The notes under the pieces: generated by a model
What the model saw: the letters and a program-made list of their open reading frames with translations, nothing else
Told to the model about the DNA's origin: nothing
Database searches by the model: none
From: Pseudobdellovibrionaceae bacterium
GTDB taxonomy: Bacteria; Bdellovibrionota; Bdellovibrionia; Bdellovibrionales; UBA1609
Length of the DNA: 64,000 nucleotides
Assembly (NCBI GenBank): GCA_020635075.1
Contig: JACKAM010000001.1
Location: forward strand, 1,550,001-1,614,000
Direction: 5' to 3'
Program-made: the position numbers and the translations under genes
Shown here: piece after piece, positions 17,883 through 25,788 of the stretch
Numbering within the stretch: position 1 is the first letter of the stretch
How the letters are laid out: each line of letters opens with the position of its first letter

Positions 17883-18161
17883 CTATCGACCTTCCAACTG
17901 TGGAAGGATGTGGTATTCAAATACAATTTTCATCACCTGGTCTCTCTCGTTGGGTGACAGGGTGTTCATCCAGGCCGAAAAAGCCGCATCTTCTGTCGCC
18001 ATTTGCTTCAGGCGATTGATTTTTTGTGGTGCCATGCGAACAGCTCTTTCCATATCGCGGGCCATGCCGCCGCCGCCAATGTCTCCTCCCCGGGCAAAAG
18101 CCAGAGGACTGAGCATCACCATCACTAAGGAACCAACCAACAACTTTTTTACCATCCTCAT
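17883..18161 (-). CDS. Small secreted protein coupled to regulators
   Basis: 92 residues. The signal peptide ends near SPLAFA-RGG, followed by a Gly-rich stretch (GGDIGGGG) and a helical C-terminal part. The ATG overlaps the stop of the TIGR02147 gene by 4 nt, so its translation depends on that gene. No family was recognised. As the last gene of a three-gene operon with two regulators, it may be the effector or sensed product of the unit; that is inference. Confidence 0.7.
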   Translation of the reverse strand: MRMVKKLLVGSLVMVMLSPLAFARGGDIGGGGMARDMERAVRMAPQKINRLKQMATEDAAFSAWMNTLSPNERDQVMKIVFEYHILPQLEGR

Positions 18162-18751
18162 TGTACTTCTCCTTTTTCCCCCCGACCCGAGACTTCGACA
18201 CTGGAAAATGTGAAACCATAAACCCCGTCTGCGGATTCCGCTGCGGACTCCATCAAAAAGGCCTTCATGATCTCTTCCATTTGCCGACAGAACTTTCTAA
18301 CCGCTTTCTCATTTGATGCAATAAATCCCGTTCGGTAAAAACTATTCAGTTCCGGATTGAGTGGATCCAATCGGCCTAAGACCTGTGTGCTGATCAACAC
18401 GTGATCTGCTAAAACCTGGCCCGGGTCCAAATCCCGATCCGAAAAGTAAACATACTTTAAAACTCTCTCATACCCCTCGGCTGTGCGCCGAATAATTCCC
18501 AATTGTTCCAAGCCCTCAAAGGCTTCCACCACCTCATTCACACTGACTCGCAAACGTGCCGCCAGTTTACTCAGTGATGGATCAAAATCAGCGGTACTCA
18601 CCAAACCGGCCAGTGTTCTCCACAGCCAGTTCCCTGTGTACTTCTTCTGCAACTCCTGGTGCCGCTTCAATTCGGCCGAAGTTTCAAATCCTAATTCCGT
18701 TTCTTCTTGTTTTTCGTAGGAAACCTTCCCCAATACCCTTTCAACCTTCAC
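18158..18751 (-). CDS. TIGR02147 family regulator
   Basis: 197 residues from a GTG at 18751 that overlaps the stop of the upstream XRE gene by 4 nt (GTGA) and follows AGGGAG. The longer open frame to 18829 would overlap that gene by about 80 nt. The middle part is a winged-helix segment (PSLSKLAARLRVSVNEVVEAFEGLEQLGIIRR). The C-terminal half carries the family pattern HVLISTQVLGRLDPLNPE, then a helix ending in RQMEEIMKAF. TIGR02147 proteins are known mainly from Bdellovibrio and Fibrobacter and are presumed transcription regulators. Confidence 0.85.
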   Translation of the reverse strand: MKVERVLGKVSYEKQEETELGFETSAELKRHQELQKKYTGNWLWRTLAGLVSTADFDPSLSKLAARLRVSVNEVVEAFEGLEQLGIIRRTAEGYERVLKYVYFSDRDLDPGQVLADHVLISTQVLGRLDPLNPELNSFYRTGFIASNEKAVRKFCRQMEEIMKAFLMESAAESADGVYGFTFSSVEVSGRGEKGEVQ

Positions 18752-19167
18752 GCCTGCACTCCCTGCAAGTAGGACTGAATCCGTTCTGCTGCTCCTCGTG
18801 TTGATTTCTCTATGGCGGATCTCCCCCACCAGTGAATCTGCTCCAAAAGAGTGCGCTTAACCTGGGAATCAAGTCCGGCCAAAACGCGAGCGACGTCAAC
18901 AAAGACATCTTCGTTGGTTTCTGGCCCACCTTCCATGACCTCGCCGATACGACGATCCACCAGCTGTTCCAAGTCGATCCCCAAAACATCCATCAATTCC
19001 ATCAGATCAGATGCTTTGATCTGGGTTCGACCGCGAAAAAACCGATTCACCGTAATCCGAGAAAGACCACAGCGGTTGGCCATTTCAACTTGTGAGATTT
19101 TCATCATGCCCGCAAGAAGTGCGAGCTTTGACGACAACCCGAATTCTCCATCTATTTCACACGCCAT
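18748..19167 (-). CDS. XRE-type helix-turn-helix regulator
   Basis: 139 residues. Residues about 12-70 form a lambda-repressor-like helix-turn-helix: SKLALLAGMMKISQVEMANR, then CGLSRITVNRFFRGRTQI, then LMELMDVLGIDLEQL. The remaining helical half has no recognised effector domain. It is the first gene of the operon, linked to the TIGR02147 gene by a GTGA overlap. It probably controls its own operon; no operator could be picked out with confidence. Confidence 0.85.
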   Translation of the reverse strand: MACEIDGEFGLSSKLALLAGMMKISQVEMANRCGLSRITVNRFFRGRTQIKASDLMELMDVLGIDLEQLVDRRIGEVMEGGPETNEDVFVDVARVLAGLDSQVKRTLLEQIHWWGRSAIEKSTRGAAERIQSYLQGVQA

Positions 19168-19288
19168 CCTGATCCCCTACCTACCCTAATGATTCAGAAC
19201 TGGTGCAGTTGTTCACCAGCAGTTGGCTTGTGCAATCGACGTACCCAATGTTTTAGGGTCAAAAGGTTCCTGCGATGAGGATCAAAAA

Positions 19289-20173
19289 TCACTGAAGGAG
19301 CAAATAGAAGCCACAGACAAAGAGAAGAAGGGCCCACCACATTTGACGCGACGGCTTATGCCGGTGGACCAATGACTCCAGAAGAGCGGCGAACAGGGGG
19401 CCGGTAATGGCAATGGCGGAAAGCGAAGCCAAGTGACCTATCTGCAGAGCCCAAAGATAGAGAAGCAAAGACAAATAGGTTCCACCAAGGGAGGCTCCAA
19501 CCACCAACCAACGCCCCCGAACCTCCAGACGCTGGAAGGTCCCCAACAAATCGAGTCGCCAAAAGCGAGACATCAGAGCAAAACCCACCACCGCCCCCAG
19601 ACATCTATATAGATGTCCCTCCATGGGAGTGACCATTGGCGACTGGTCAAAGCCCCAGCGGGTAAGAAGAATCCCAATGGTGTCCATTCCTACGCCGCAT
19701 AGCGCAAACAAGAGCCCCTTCAGTTCCCAGTGGCCGTGGCGCCTTTTGCCTTCCCAACTGAAGAGAAACAAACAGCCGATCAAAAACACAATGGCCAAGA
19801 GCCGCATTGATCCCAGTGGTTGGGCAAAAACAATCAAAGAAGCCAAACCCAGAGCCAGAGGCTGAAAGCCAAACAATATCAAAGTACGAGCGGCCCCGAT
19901 GCGGGCAAAAGCACTGAGCAAAAACAGATCCCCCACATTCAAGCCCATCAGCCCACTGGCAAAGAAAGCGGCAAATGAGGACCATTGGGTTTCATGAAAG
20001 CCACTGAGGAAGGGGACACTGATCAGCAGGGCACAAAAGGCTAAGGCCGCCTTAAAGCCATTCATCCAATAGGGCGACACCCGCCGGGAAAAGGTGGCAA
20101 ACACCAAGCTGGCCGAGGAAAAACACAGGTTGGCCAACAGAGCGAGCAGCAGACTTTGGTGGAGAACGGACAT
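19289..20173 (-). CDS. EamA/DMT-family transporter
   Basis: 294 residues with about ten hydrophobic segments in two similar halves, as expected for the drug/metabolite transporter superfamily (two EamA domains). Conserved features include a first helix with a Ser-rich end (LCFSSASLVF), the segment GLMGLNVGDLFLLSAFARIGAART in the first half, and the GPLFAALLESLV segment near the end of the second half. It is an inner-membrane protein; the substrate, perhaps a small metabolite or amino acid, cannot be told. It lies 12 nt after the upstream EEP-family gene and may be co-transcribed with it. Confidence 0.85.
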   Translation of the reverse strand: MSVLHQSLLLALLANLCFSSASLVFATFSRRVSPYWMNGFKAALAFCALLISVPFLSGFHETQWSSFAAFFASGLMGLNVGDLFLLSAFARIGAARTLILFGFQPLALGLASLIVFAQPLGSMRLLAIVFLIGCLFLFSWEGKRRHGHWELKGLLFALCGVGMDTIGILLTRWGFDQSPMVTPMEGHLYRCLGAVVGFALMSRFWRLDLLGTFQRLEVRGRWLVVGASLGGTYLSLLLYLWALQIGHLASLSAIAITGPLFAALLESLVHRHKPSRQMWWALLLFVCGFYLLLQ

Positions 20174-20185
20174 AGGGTGCTAGTA

Positions 20186-21388
20186 TCAACTAAGATCAAG
20201 TAATGTCCACACCGGATAGTGATCGGAAGGGAGTTTTTCTCGCTCTCGATAAGACCGCGGCAAGGGCCTTTCACTGCCATCCCCAAAGCGATAGCGATAA
20301 ACCAGAGTTTTAATGATTCGATCAGCCAGGCTGCCATTAACCAGAATATCATCCATTTGGGTGTATTTTGGTTGGCCTTCAAAGGGAAAGTAGCTGTGGG
20401 TGATGCGCTTTCCTTCCGGAGTGACTCTCAATCTTGCGCGATCAAAAGCACTTTTGAGTATTCGCCGCAGGGGATTCATCTCAGGAGCCGACACCACATC
20501 GGTGTTGAAGTCTCCGGCCAGGGCTAAGGGCACATCAGACCCAAACTCTTTTTCCAGTTCTTTGACAATCTCAGCAGCCTCTTCGTATTGAGCGGTCCTG
20601 AGTTTTCTCGACTCAGGATCATTGGGCCGATCCCGTTTGGATTTTCCATGGTTGCCCACCAAAATGAGAACCGGCTTACCTCCAGCGTGATCACGCAAGA
20701 TCAACACCGGCAAATCCCGCGAAAACACTGGAACCTGCCGCTGTTGAACCGGATCAAACCAGGTACGAGATTTATGGGTACGGATTTCCACATCGGCCTT
20801 GATGTCGGCTCTAACTAAAAATCCAATGTCGATTCCCCGCGAATCATTACCTTCGAGCAAAAAGGCTTTGTACCGGTTGCCCACCAGGGCTTTCAGTGAA
20901 ACCAAACTCTCAACCTCTTGAACCACAACGAAATCGGGCCGCACATCAAGGAGCACATCCTGTACACCCCGCACTTCTTCAGGGGATTTGAATTTTCCCT
21001 CGCTCTTCTTCACCCGCTTAAGTGTCGGCGCAGCCTTATCTCCCCCTTCAATGGCCTCCACTTCATACTTACCCACCGACATGAAAACGTTTTTCATATT
21101 GTAGGTCATCAGAATCGCCTTGCGCAGGGATGAGACCGGCCGCGGAGCCTCCAAGGGCATCGCCGCCAAAGGCTGAGGATCCCTCGCATGATGGCGACAA
21201 ACTCCGGCCGCCCCCTGAGCCGCAGCTGGGCCCAAAGCCACCAACAAGGCCAGGCATAGGACCCCGACCTTCAAGCTCAAACTATTGAAATAAAAAAGGA
21301 TTCTTCGTCTCGGCAAATCCCACTCTCTCTCGGTCAAAAGGCAAAAGCCCACCAAGAGAGCAAAAAGGAGACCATGCGCGAGCTCCAT
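20186..21388 (-). CDS. Secreted endonuclease/exonuclease/phosphatase family protein
   Basis: The EEP domain covers residues about 90-395: MTYNMKN, VVVQEVES, a GNHGKSK segment, LALAGDFNTD, the helix-breaking segment SYFPFEGQPKYTQMDDILV, and final SDHYPVW. These are the metal-binding and catalytic motifs of the DNase I-like fold, so it should hydrolyse phosphodiester or phosphomonoester bonds outside the cytoplasm. A signal-like stretch (LKVGVLCLALLVALGPAAAQG) lies at residues 35-58, so the upstream 35 residues may not be translated. The annotated ATG abuts the 123-bp repeat at 21390, and the original start may have been displaced by it. A TTG near 21290 is an alternative. Confidence 0.78.
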   Translation of the reverse strand: MELAHGLLFALLVGFCLLTEREWDLPRRRILFYFNSLSLKVGVLCLALLVALGPAAAQGAAGVCRHHARDPQPLAAMPLEAPRPVSSLRKAILMTYNMKNVFMSVGKYEVEAIEGGDKAAPTLKRVKKSEGKFKSPEEVRGVQDVLLDVRPDFVVVQEVESLVSLKALVGNRYKAFLLEGNDSRGIDIGFLVRADIKADVEIRTHKSRTWFDPVQQRQVPVFSRDLPVLILRDHAGGKPVLILVGNHGKSKRDRPNDPESRKLRTAQYEEAAEIVKELEKEFGSDVPLALAGDFNTDVVSAPEMNPLRRILKSAFDRARLRVTPEGKRITHSYFPFEGQPKYTQMDDILVNGSLADRIIKTLVYRYRFGDGSERPLPRSYREREKLPSDHYPVWTLLDLS

Positions 21389-21389
21389 T

Positions 21390-21512
21390 CAACCACTGCC
21401 ACAAAGGAACAAGTCCTGTGAACGTTACCCGTAACCAGTAAACGTGACAGCGACAGCCTCCGAATCCGTGACTGTAAACCGACACACACACGGAAACGTT
21501 TACGGGTTACGG
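21390..21512. repeat. 123-bp direct repeat, copy 1 (GTTACGG arms)
   Basis: This block is 123 bp long and differs from 23387-23509 at only about two positions. Its left part holds GTTACCCGTAACCAGTAAACG, and its right part CGTTTACGGGTTACGG, so the arms are inverted repeats built of a GTTACGG-like heptamer. The core GACAGCGACAGCC lies between. It begins directly before the EEP-family gene start. Confidence 0.8.
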
Positions 21513-21574
21513 ATCACGGGTTACAGGAAAAAGTGGACCAACGAGCGTAACAAAGGAGAGGATTTCCGACTGCG

Positions 21575-21740
21575 TAACCCGTAACCAGTAACCCGCTAAC
21601 GTGACAGCGACAGTCACCCTTTCAGTCACTGTAAACTATGTTCCCGGTACAAAATGTAAACTATGTTTCGGGTTGCACACCGCAAACAAACACGTCCACG
21701 GAAACCGTCTCGGAAACGTTTACGGTTTACTGGTTACGGA
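21575..21740. repeat. Diverged GTTACGG-arm element with inner GTAAACTATGT repeats
   Basis: Arms GCGTAACCCGTAACCAGTAAC and GTTTACGGTTTACTGGTTACGG pair with each other. They match the arms of the 123-bp repeat, and the core again contains GTGACAGCGACAG. The interior differs: TGTAAACTATGTTCCCGG is followed by TGTAAACTATGTTTCGGG. Repeated words of this kind are common at IS ends, so it may be an IS remnant. No gene is seen here. Confidence 0.6.
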
Positions 21741-21832
21741 AATTATTCCCTTCATCGATAAATAGGACTTAAAACCAAAACAAAAAAGACGACAGAAGGC
21801 TGACTCAAGCCTAAAATTTCAGGCTCCATGCC

Positions 21833-22540
21833 TCACTTGAGCTTAGGCACTCCGCCCTCAAAGACAATGACTTGGCCTTTTTTGAGATTTGGAAATAAAT
21901 GTCTCCCACCCCAAGATCCGTCTTTCAAAACCTCGATCTTCTGAGCCCCTTCTAGGTAATTGGGGCTCCAGTAGACTTTCAATTCACCTTCAACAACGTG
22001 ACCATAGAGCATGCTCTGATCTGCGACTGTAAATTCAGTCGGCGTCCCGTAGAGTTCCGAAAACAGCACTGGGTACCCCTGAGAGATAAGAAGATAATAC
22101 AGGCGAATCTCCCTCACACTTTTCGGATCAGCCTCCGCCTTAACCAATACTCCCTTCTTAAAGGTGAGTTTTGTGCCTCTAGGGAAATCATAATTACCCA
22201 TAAATTCAACCCTCACATCGGCTAACGCTACCAGCTCCCCATGGAAATTGACATTCCAGAAATTAACATTGTTTAAGCTACAATAGGCATTGTCAATCTT
22301 TGCCCGATCCGCCACATTGCTCGTGTCTCCACACTGTTTAATCCAAACGCCGTCCACCATGATTCTTGACCCATCTGGCCACAGCCCTTCCTTGATGGCC
22401 TTCTCGATGGATTTGTCTGCGATCGATGCCGACGCCCCAGAAATGGAGGCTAGCGAAGATTCAAAATAATTCTTATAGTGCGAGCCGTCCGAGATCCTAA
22501 CCGTCGCTCCCGGTGATAAAAAATTCCCATCAAGAGGTGG
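21833..22540 (-). pseudogene. 5'-truncated remnant of a secreted repeat protein
   Basis: The open frame runs without a start codon from 22540 (a stop lies at 22541-22543) to the stop at 21833; the first ATG is only at 22360. The frame upstream of that ATG still reads like protein (SPGATVRISDGSHYKNYFES). The C-terminal part shows the pattern FPRGTKLTFKKGVLVKA and LKKGQVIVFEGGVPKL, a beta-hairpin motif (Pro-x-Gly-x4-Phe-x3-Gly-x-Val). This resembles motifs in the two unknown genes at 50961-54336. No signal peptide remains. It is probably a decayed relative of those genes left in the repeat region. Confidence 0.55.
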
Positions 22541-23022
22541 CTAATTTTGATCTAAGCTACACCGCAGAATGCGGAAAGACTTTTGTTACACCCAACAAAG
22601 TCCTAAAGCTAAGAGCACTAAAAAGGCTCTTAAGGAAATTGAAGTAAAACCAAACCACCGACCGCTACGACTGCAAGCTCTCTCAACTCCAAAAGCCATG
22701 ACTTCTCCCTTTTTATCCCGTCAACGTGCCACTTTAAAACACGGGAAGTCGTTCTTATTTTGTGAAGACTCCATCTTAAGGGAGCAACTCAAGGTTTCCA
22801 ATACCCCGCCAAAATGAGATCTGTTGATATTAAGAACTTAGCGGCCCTTCAGGCTCCAATGAAAACGACCAAACCCAATCAGATTAGGGAATTGACGGGA
22901 TCTGAAGATTTTCTTGTGGCCTTGTTTCAATATTGGAAAGCTCGCTTGGAGTAAGCCCAGGATTTCCACTCAATTTTGATTGAGATCAGTCATTTCCGGA
23001 GCCTGGCCGAGCACTCTCCCCG
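22541..23022. other. Gene-poor stretch inside the repeat island
   Basis: No confident gene. A plus-strand open frame at 22569-22817 has a protein-unlike composition, although its stop overlaps the next ATG by 4 nt. A 46-codon frame at 22814-22954 reads more like real protein and is listed separately. No hairpin or repeat stands out. Confidence 0.35.
22814..22954 (+). CDS. Possible small or remnant protein
   Basis: 46 residues beginning MRSVDIKNLAALQAP and ending LTGSEDFLVALFQYWKARLE. The C-terminal half looks like a helical fragment of a larger protein. No ribosome-binding site or family was recognised. It may be a relic of a gene lost from this island. Confidence 0.2.
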   Translation: MRSVDIKNLAALQAPMKTTKPNQIRELTGSEDFLVALFQYWKARLE

Positions 23023-23340
23023 CTAGGTCGCGAGGATTAGCTTGTAGATAGAGGCGCCTAGATGGTCCGCAAGATCCAGAAGCTTAAGGTCTTCGATTCC
23101 TTCGACTCTCAAAATTGCCTGACATTCGCGAAGAGAACCAAGAGCAATAGAGTAAAACCGCCTTTTGTCCTTTGCACTGGGTTTACCACTCCCCTCAGCA
23201 AGGTTCAACGCCACCGAGGAGGATGCCCGAAGCATCTGATCCCGCAGATGAATTGGCAGCTTCAAAAGCTTCACCTTCTGACAAAACTCCACCGCCAAAT
23301 CCAAGGATCGAAATCTGTATTCGTGTTTTCTCTGTGTCAT
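23023..23340 (-). CDS. Four-helix bundle protein (23S rRNA intervening-sequence protein family)
   Basis: 105 residues with a good ribosome-binding site (AAAGGAAG). The family pattern is clear: YRFRSLDLAVEFCQ at the start, IHLRDQMLRASSSVALNLAEGSG in the second helix, KRRFYSIALGSLRECQAIL in the third, and a fourth helix at the end. These small proteins were first found in 23S rRNA intervening sequences and occur widely in variable genome regions. Their function is uncertain. It lies between the two copies of the 123-bp repeat. Confidence 0.88.
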   Translation of the reverse strand: MTQRKHEYRFRSLDLAVEFCQKVKLLKLPIHLRDQMLRASSSVALNLAEGSGKPSAKDKRRFYSIALGSLRECQAILRVEGIEDLKLLDLADHLGASIYKLILAT

Positions 23341-23386
23341 TTTAACTTCCTTTGTAAAGTGTGTTGGCCATCACCCCAAGGTGGGC

Positions 23387-23557
23387 CAACCACTGCCACA
23401 AAGGAACAAGTCCTGTGAACGTTACCCGTAACCAGTAAACGTGACAGTGACAGCCTCCGAATCCGTGACGGTAAACCGACACACACACGGAAACGTTTAC
23501 GGGTTACGGGTTACGGGTTACGGGTTACGGATTACGGATTACAGGTTACGGCTTACC
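23387..23557. repeat. 123-bp direct repeat, copy 2, extended by GTTACGG-type tandem heptamers
   Basis: 23387-23509 matches 21390-21512 with about two differences. The right arm then runs on as nine tandem 7-mers from 23495 to 23557 (GTTTACG, four GGTTACG, GATTACG, GATTACA, GGTTACG, GCTTACC). The perfect middle copies suggest recent slippage. The left arm GTTACCCGTAACCAG pairs with these heptamers, so a long hairpin or cruciform is possible. Confidence 0.8.
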
Positions 23558-23567
23558 GAGAAAGTCC

Positions 23568-23737
23568 ATTCAACGCAGAAGACGGGCCCGTTTCTCCAAG
23601 CTTGATATCCCTGGGCTGGTCAAAAGGGTGCGGATTCAAGGCGAACTGTCCTGAGCGAGCGGAGGCGTACCAGTTGGTACGTCGAAGTGAGTGAAGGGCT
23701 GTTCAACGCAGAAGACGAACCCTTTTCACCAGCCCAG
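23568..23737. repeat. REP-like hairpin element, family A, copy 2 plus preceding half copy
   Basis: The full element is 23611-23737, with ends CTGGGCTGGTCAAAAGGG and CCCTTTTCACCAGCCCAG. Its tip hairpin is GTACCA-GT-TGGTAC. A degraded right half (TTCAACGCAGAAGACGGGCCC) precedes it at 23568-23600, separated by a spacer starting GATAT. The same half-plus-full layout and GATAT spacer occur at 25610-25787. The right end touches the stop codon of the minus-strand gene ending at 23738. Confidence 0.75.
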
Positions 23738-24397
23738 TCACCAATTAGCGACTTCAAGGCGGCTCTTACAAGCCCCCGTCCCCAGCCGAATCTTTTTCCC
23801 TCTCAAATCCACCGTCCCAAATCCCGTATCGCCAAAGGCTCTGGTACATCCGCGGGATTCAATGGGGAAATGACCAATCTTTTTTCCCTGGCCTTCAAAG
23901 GCCGAAACTAGAAAAAGCTGGTCCGATTTGGTGGTCACTTCGATAAAGGGTTTGCTGAGATTGATTTCATTTTCGACCAAAGACAAAATCCGCATTTTGC
24001 CATTCTTGAATCGCAGCTCGCCAACGGCTTGGCCTTCCTTGTCTCGTAAGATAAGGTCGTCCTGAAGGGGCTGCTGCTCGAAGTTCTCCAGTTCCTGATC
24101 ACAGTATTTGCGTTCGATATTGTAATCGTAATTCACACTGCGAACGTGAAGGCAGACCTGGCCGGAATCGGAGTTTCGACTGAGTCGCCTCACCCAGCGG
24201 GCATCGTCCACATTGATGGTGGCCTGGCAGTTGGATTTCACCTCAAGGTCAATCTTGCCGTCGAAGGAGGCTCCAGACAAAGTCAAAGCCTTGGGCACAT
24301 CCATGCAGGCTCCAGCCCCAAGGGCCAATAGGCTCGCCGCCAGCAGAAGACTGCCGCGAAGACCTAGACTTAAAGTATTGAAAATACTCAACCGCAT
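23738..24397 (-). CDS. Secreted protein of unknown function
   Basis: 219 residues with ribosome-binding site GAGGAGGGG. The signal peptide (SLLLAASLLALGAGA) is followed by a Cys, so it could be a lipoprotein although the lipobox is weak. The mature part is beta-rich with six cysteines. It contains an internal segment VGELRFKNGKMRILSLVENE and ends with a Gly-rich strand region. No family was recognised. The stop codon is followed directly by a family A hairpin element, which may serve as its transcript end. Confidence 0.65.
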   Translation of the reverse strand: MRLSIFNTLSLGLRGSLLLAASLLALGAGACMDVPKALTLSGASFDGKIDLEVKSNCQATINVDDARWVRRLSRNSDSGQVCLHVRSVNYDYNIERKYCDQELENFEQQPLQDDLILRDKEGQAVGELRFKNGKMRILSLVENEINLSKPFIEVTTKSDQLFLVSAFEGQGKKIGHFPIESRGCTRAFGDTGFGTVDLRGKKIRLGTGACKSRLEVANW

Positions 24398-24569
24398 TTC
24401 CCCTCCTCAATCGACCCTTATCTATATATGTCTTTGTGCCAAGAAGACTGTGTGCCCTCTAGAGTGCAATGGCCATTCCCTGAGGGGGACTCCTGCCTCA
24501 AGCTCCACCGTAGGAAGCTAGTCAGGTGGCCACAGATTTGACACAAAATGGGACAGTTCTACAGGGGAC

Positions 24570-25547
24570 CTAGTCCGTCAGGAGAATGGCGATCGTTCCC
24601 CAAAACCAGATGTCATCGGTCAATCGTTGCCGATGGGTGTATTCGTTGTAGTTGTCAATTTTGGAGGTCAGCTCTTTTCGCAGCCCTTCCAATTCAGACT
24701 TTCTCTTAAGGTCTTGATAGCGGCGGTTGAGATCTGGGAGCGCCGTCAGAACTTTTTCAAACTCACCGTGGTCCAGCCAAACCCGGCTACAAACTTGGCA
24801 GCGCTCGATGATGATGTCATTTAAGTCATACTCACTCATCACCGCATTACATGGCTGACAGGTGATCCTCTGCAGACCCTTACCACACTTGATACAATGC
24901 TCGTTCTTCAGGTCCTGCTGTTGGTGACAAAACCTGCAGACCGCATAGAAGCCCTGCTCCTGGCGAAAGTTAAACATTGTCGGATGAAAGATCGAGCGGC
25001 CCGCCGCCTTTTGCAGATTCTCTACCGTTGTCTCCATTCCTTCGCATTTAAGGCAAAGAAGAATCTCTTGTCCCTTACCTTCGACGCCAAAAAGGCTCTC
25101 TCCCGGGCAGACCGGGCAAGGACGTGAAGTAAATGTGAGTTTTCGACCGTCAATCTGCGGAGTCTCAGCCTTGGGTAGGTGCTGCTCCTTGAGCAAATGA
25201 AATAGCCGCACCATTTCTTTGTCGTCAAAAAAATAGTGCTGGCACTGGCCACAATTATCCAACTCCAGGTCTGTTTCAAAAACCTTCCCATTTTTCAGTG
25301 GAACTTTGCAGGTTGGGCATTTGAAAGCCGTCGCCTGAGCCCTGGTGAGCTCACTCTGAATGAGACTCATTACAAAAGAGTCCCTCTTGAAAACAATCGA
25401 TAAGTCGCGACTCGATATCCACTGACCTTTACAAAGATTGCACCAGTGATAAAAGGCACCTGTCGTGGCCTGTGTTCCAATGAGTTTACCCCTGCATTTG
25501 GGACAGGGAAGATCGGACTTCGCTTGGTTATTTGGAAGATGAGACAT
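24570..25547 (-). CDS. Multi-zinc-ribbon (TFIIB-type zinc finger) protein with C-terminal hydrophobic end
   Basis: 325 residues from the ATG at 25547 preceded by AGGATAG; a GTG two codons earlier is an alternative. At least five CxxC pairs form zinc ribbons: CPKC/CNLC (residues about 15-40), CPTC/CGQC (80-105), CPVC/CLKC (145-170), CRFC/CIKC (205-225) and CQPC/CQVC (230-255). The first and second look like zf-TFIIB modules followed by the typical helix with W-SSRDLSIV and FFDDKEMVRL. The C-terminal 15 residues (IWFWGTIAILL) could be a short membrane segment. The role is unknown; it may bind nucleic acid or protein. Confidence 0.75.
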   Translation of the reverse strand: MSHLPNNQAKSDLPCPKCRGKLIGTQATTGAFYHWCNLCKGQWISSRDLSIVFKRDSFVMSLIQSELTRAQATAFKCPTCKVPLKNGKVFETDLELDNCGQCQHYFFDDKEMVRLFHLLKEQHLPKAETPQIDGRKLTFTSRPCPVCPGESLFGVEGKGQEILLCLKCEGMETTVENLQKAAGRSIFHPTMFNFRQEQGFYAVCRFCHQQQDLKNEHCIKCGKGLQRITCQPCNAVMSEYDLNDIIIERCQVCSRVWLDHGEFEKVLTALPDLNRRYQDLKRKSELEGLRKELTSKIDNYNEYTHRQRLTDDIWFWGTIAILLTD

Positions 25548-25609
25548 TACCACTATCCTAATACGAAAAGGGCTTCGCCGTAAGTGGGTTTTTTTGGCAG
25601 GCGCCTATA

Positions 25610-25787
25610 GGCCGTTCAACGCCGAAGACGGACCCTTTTCACCTGATATTCTATTTCTCTTGGGCTGGTCAAAAGGGCACGGATTCAAGGCGAACGGCCA
25701 TGAGCGAGTGGAGGGCGTGCTTCGATGCACGTTGGAACGAGAGAAGGGCCGTTCAACGCCGAAGACGGGCCCTTTTCACCAGCCCAA
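25610..25787. repeat. REP-like hairpin element, family A, copy 3 plus preceding half copy
   Basis: The full element is 25660-25787, with ends TTGGGCTGGTCAAAAGGG and CCCTTTTCACCAGCCCAA. A right-half copy at 25610-25643 precedes it, again with a spacer starting GATAT. The tip stem here is CGTGC-TTCGAT-GCACG, in the place where copy 2 has GTACCA-GT-TGGTAC, so pairing is kept while sequence changes. The right end lies 1 nt from the stop codon of the spermidine synthase-like gene. Confidence 0.78.
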
Positions 25788-25788
25788 C

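Noticed and set aside
22569..22817. 82-codon plus-strand frame overlapping the next ATG by 4 nt
   Set aside because: No ribosome-binding site, no domain, and a composition (many Lys, Pro, Ser in random order) unlike a real protein. The overlap is probably chance.
23495..23557. Tandem heptamers as a CRISPR-like array
   Set aside because: The units are 7 bp with no spacers, so this is a short tandem repeat and not a CRISPR array.
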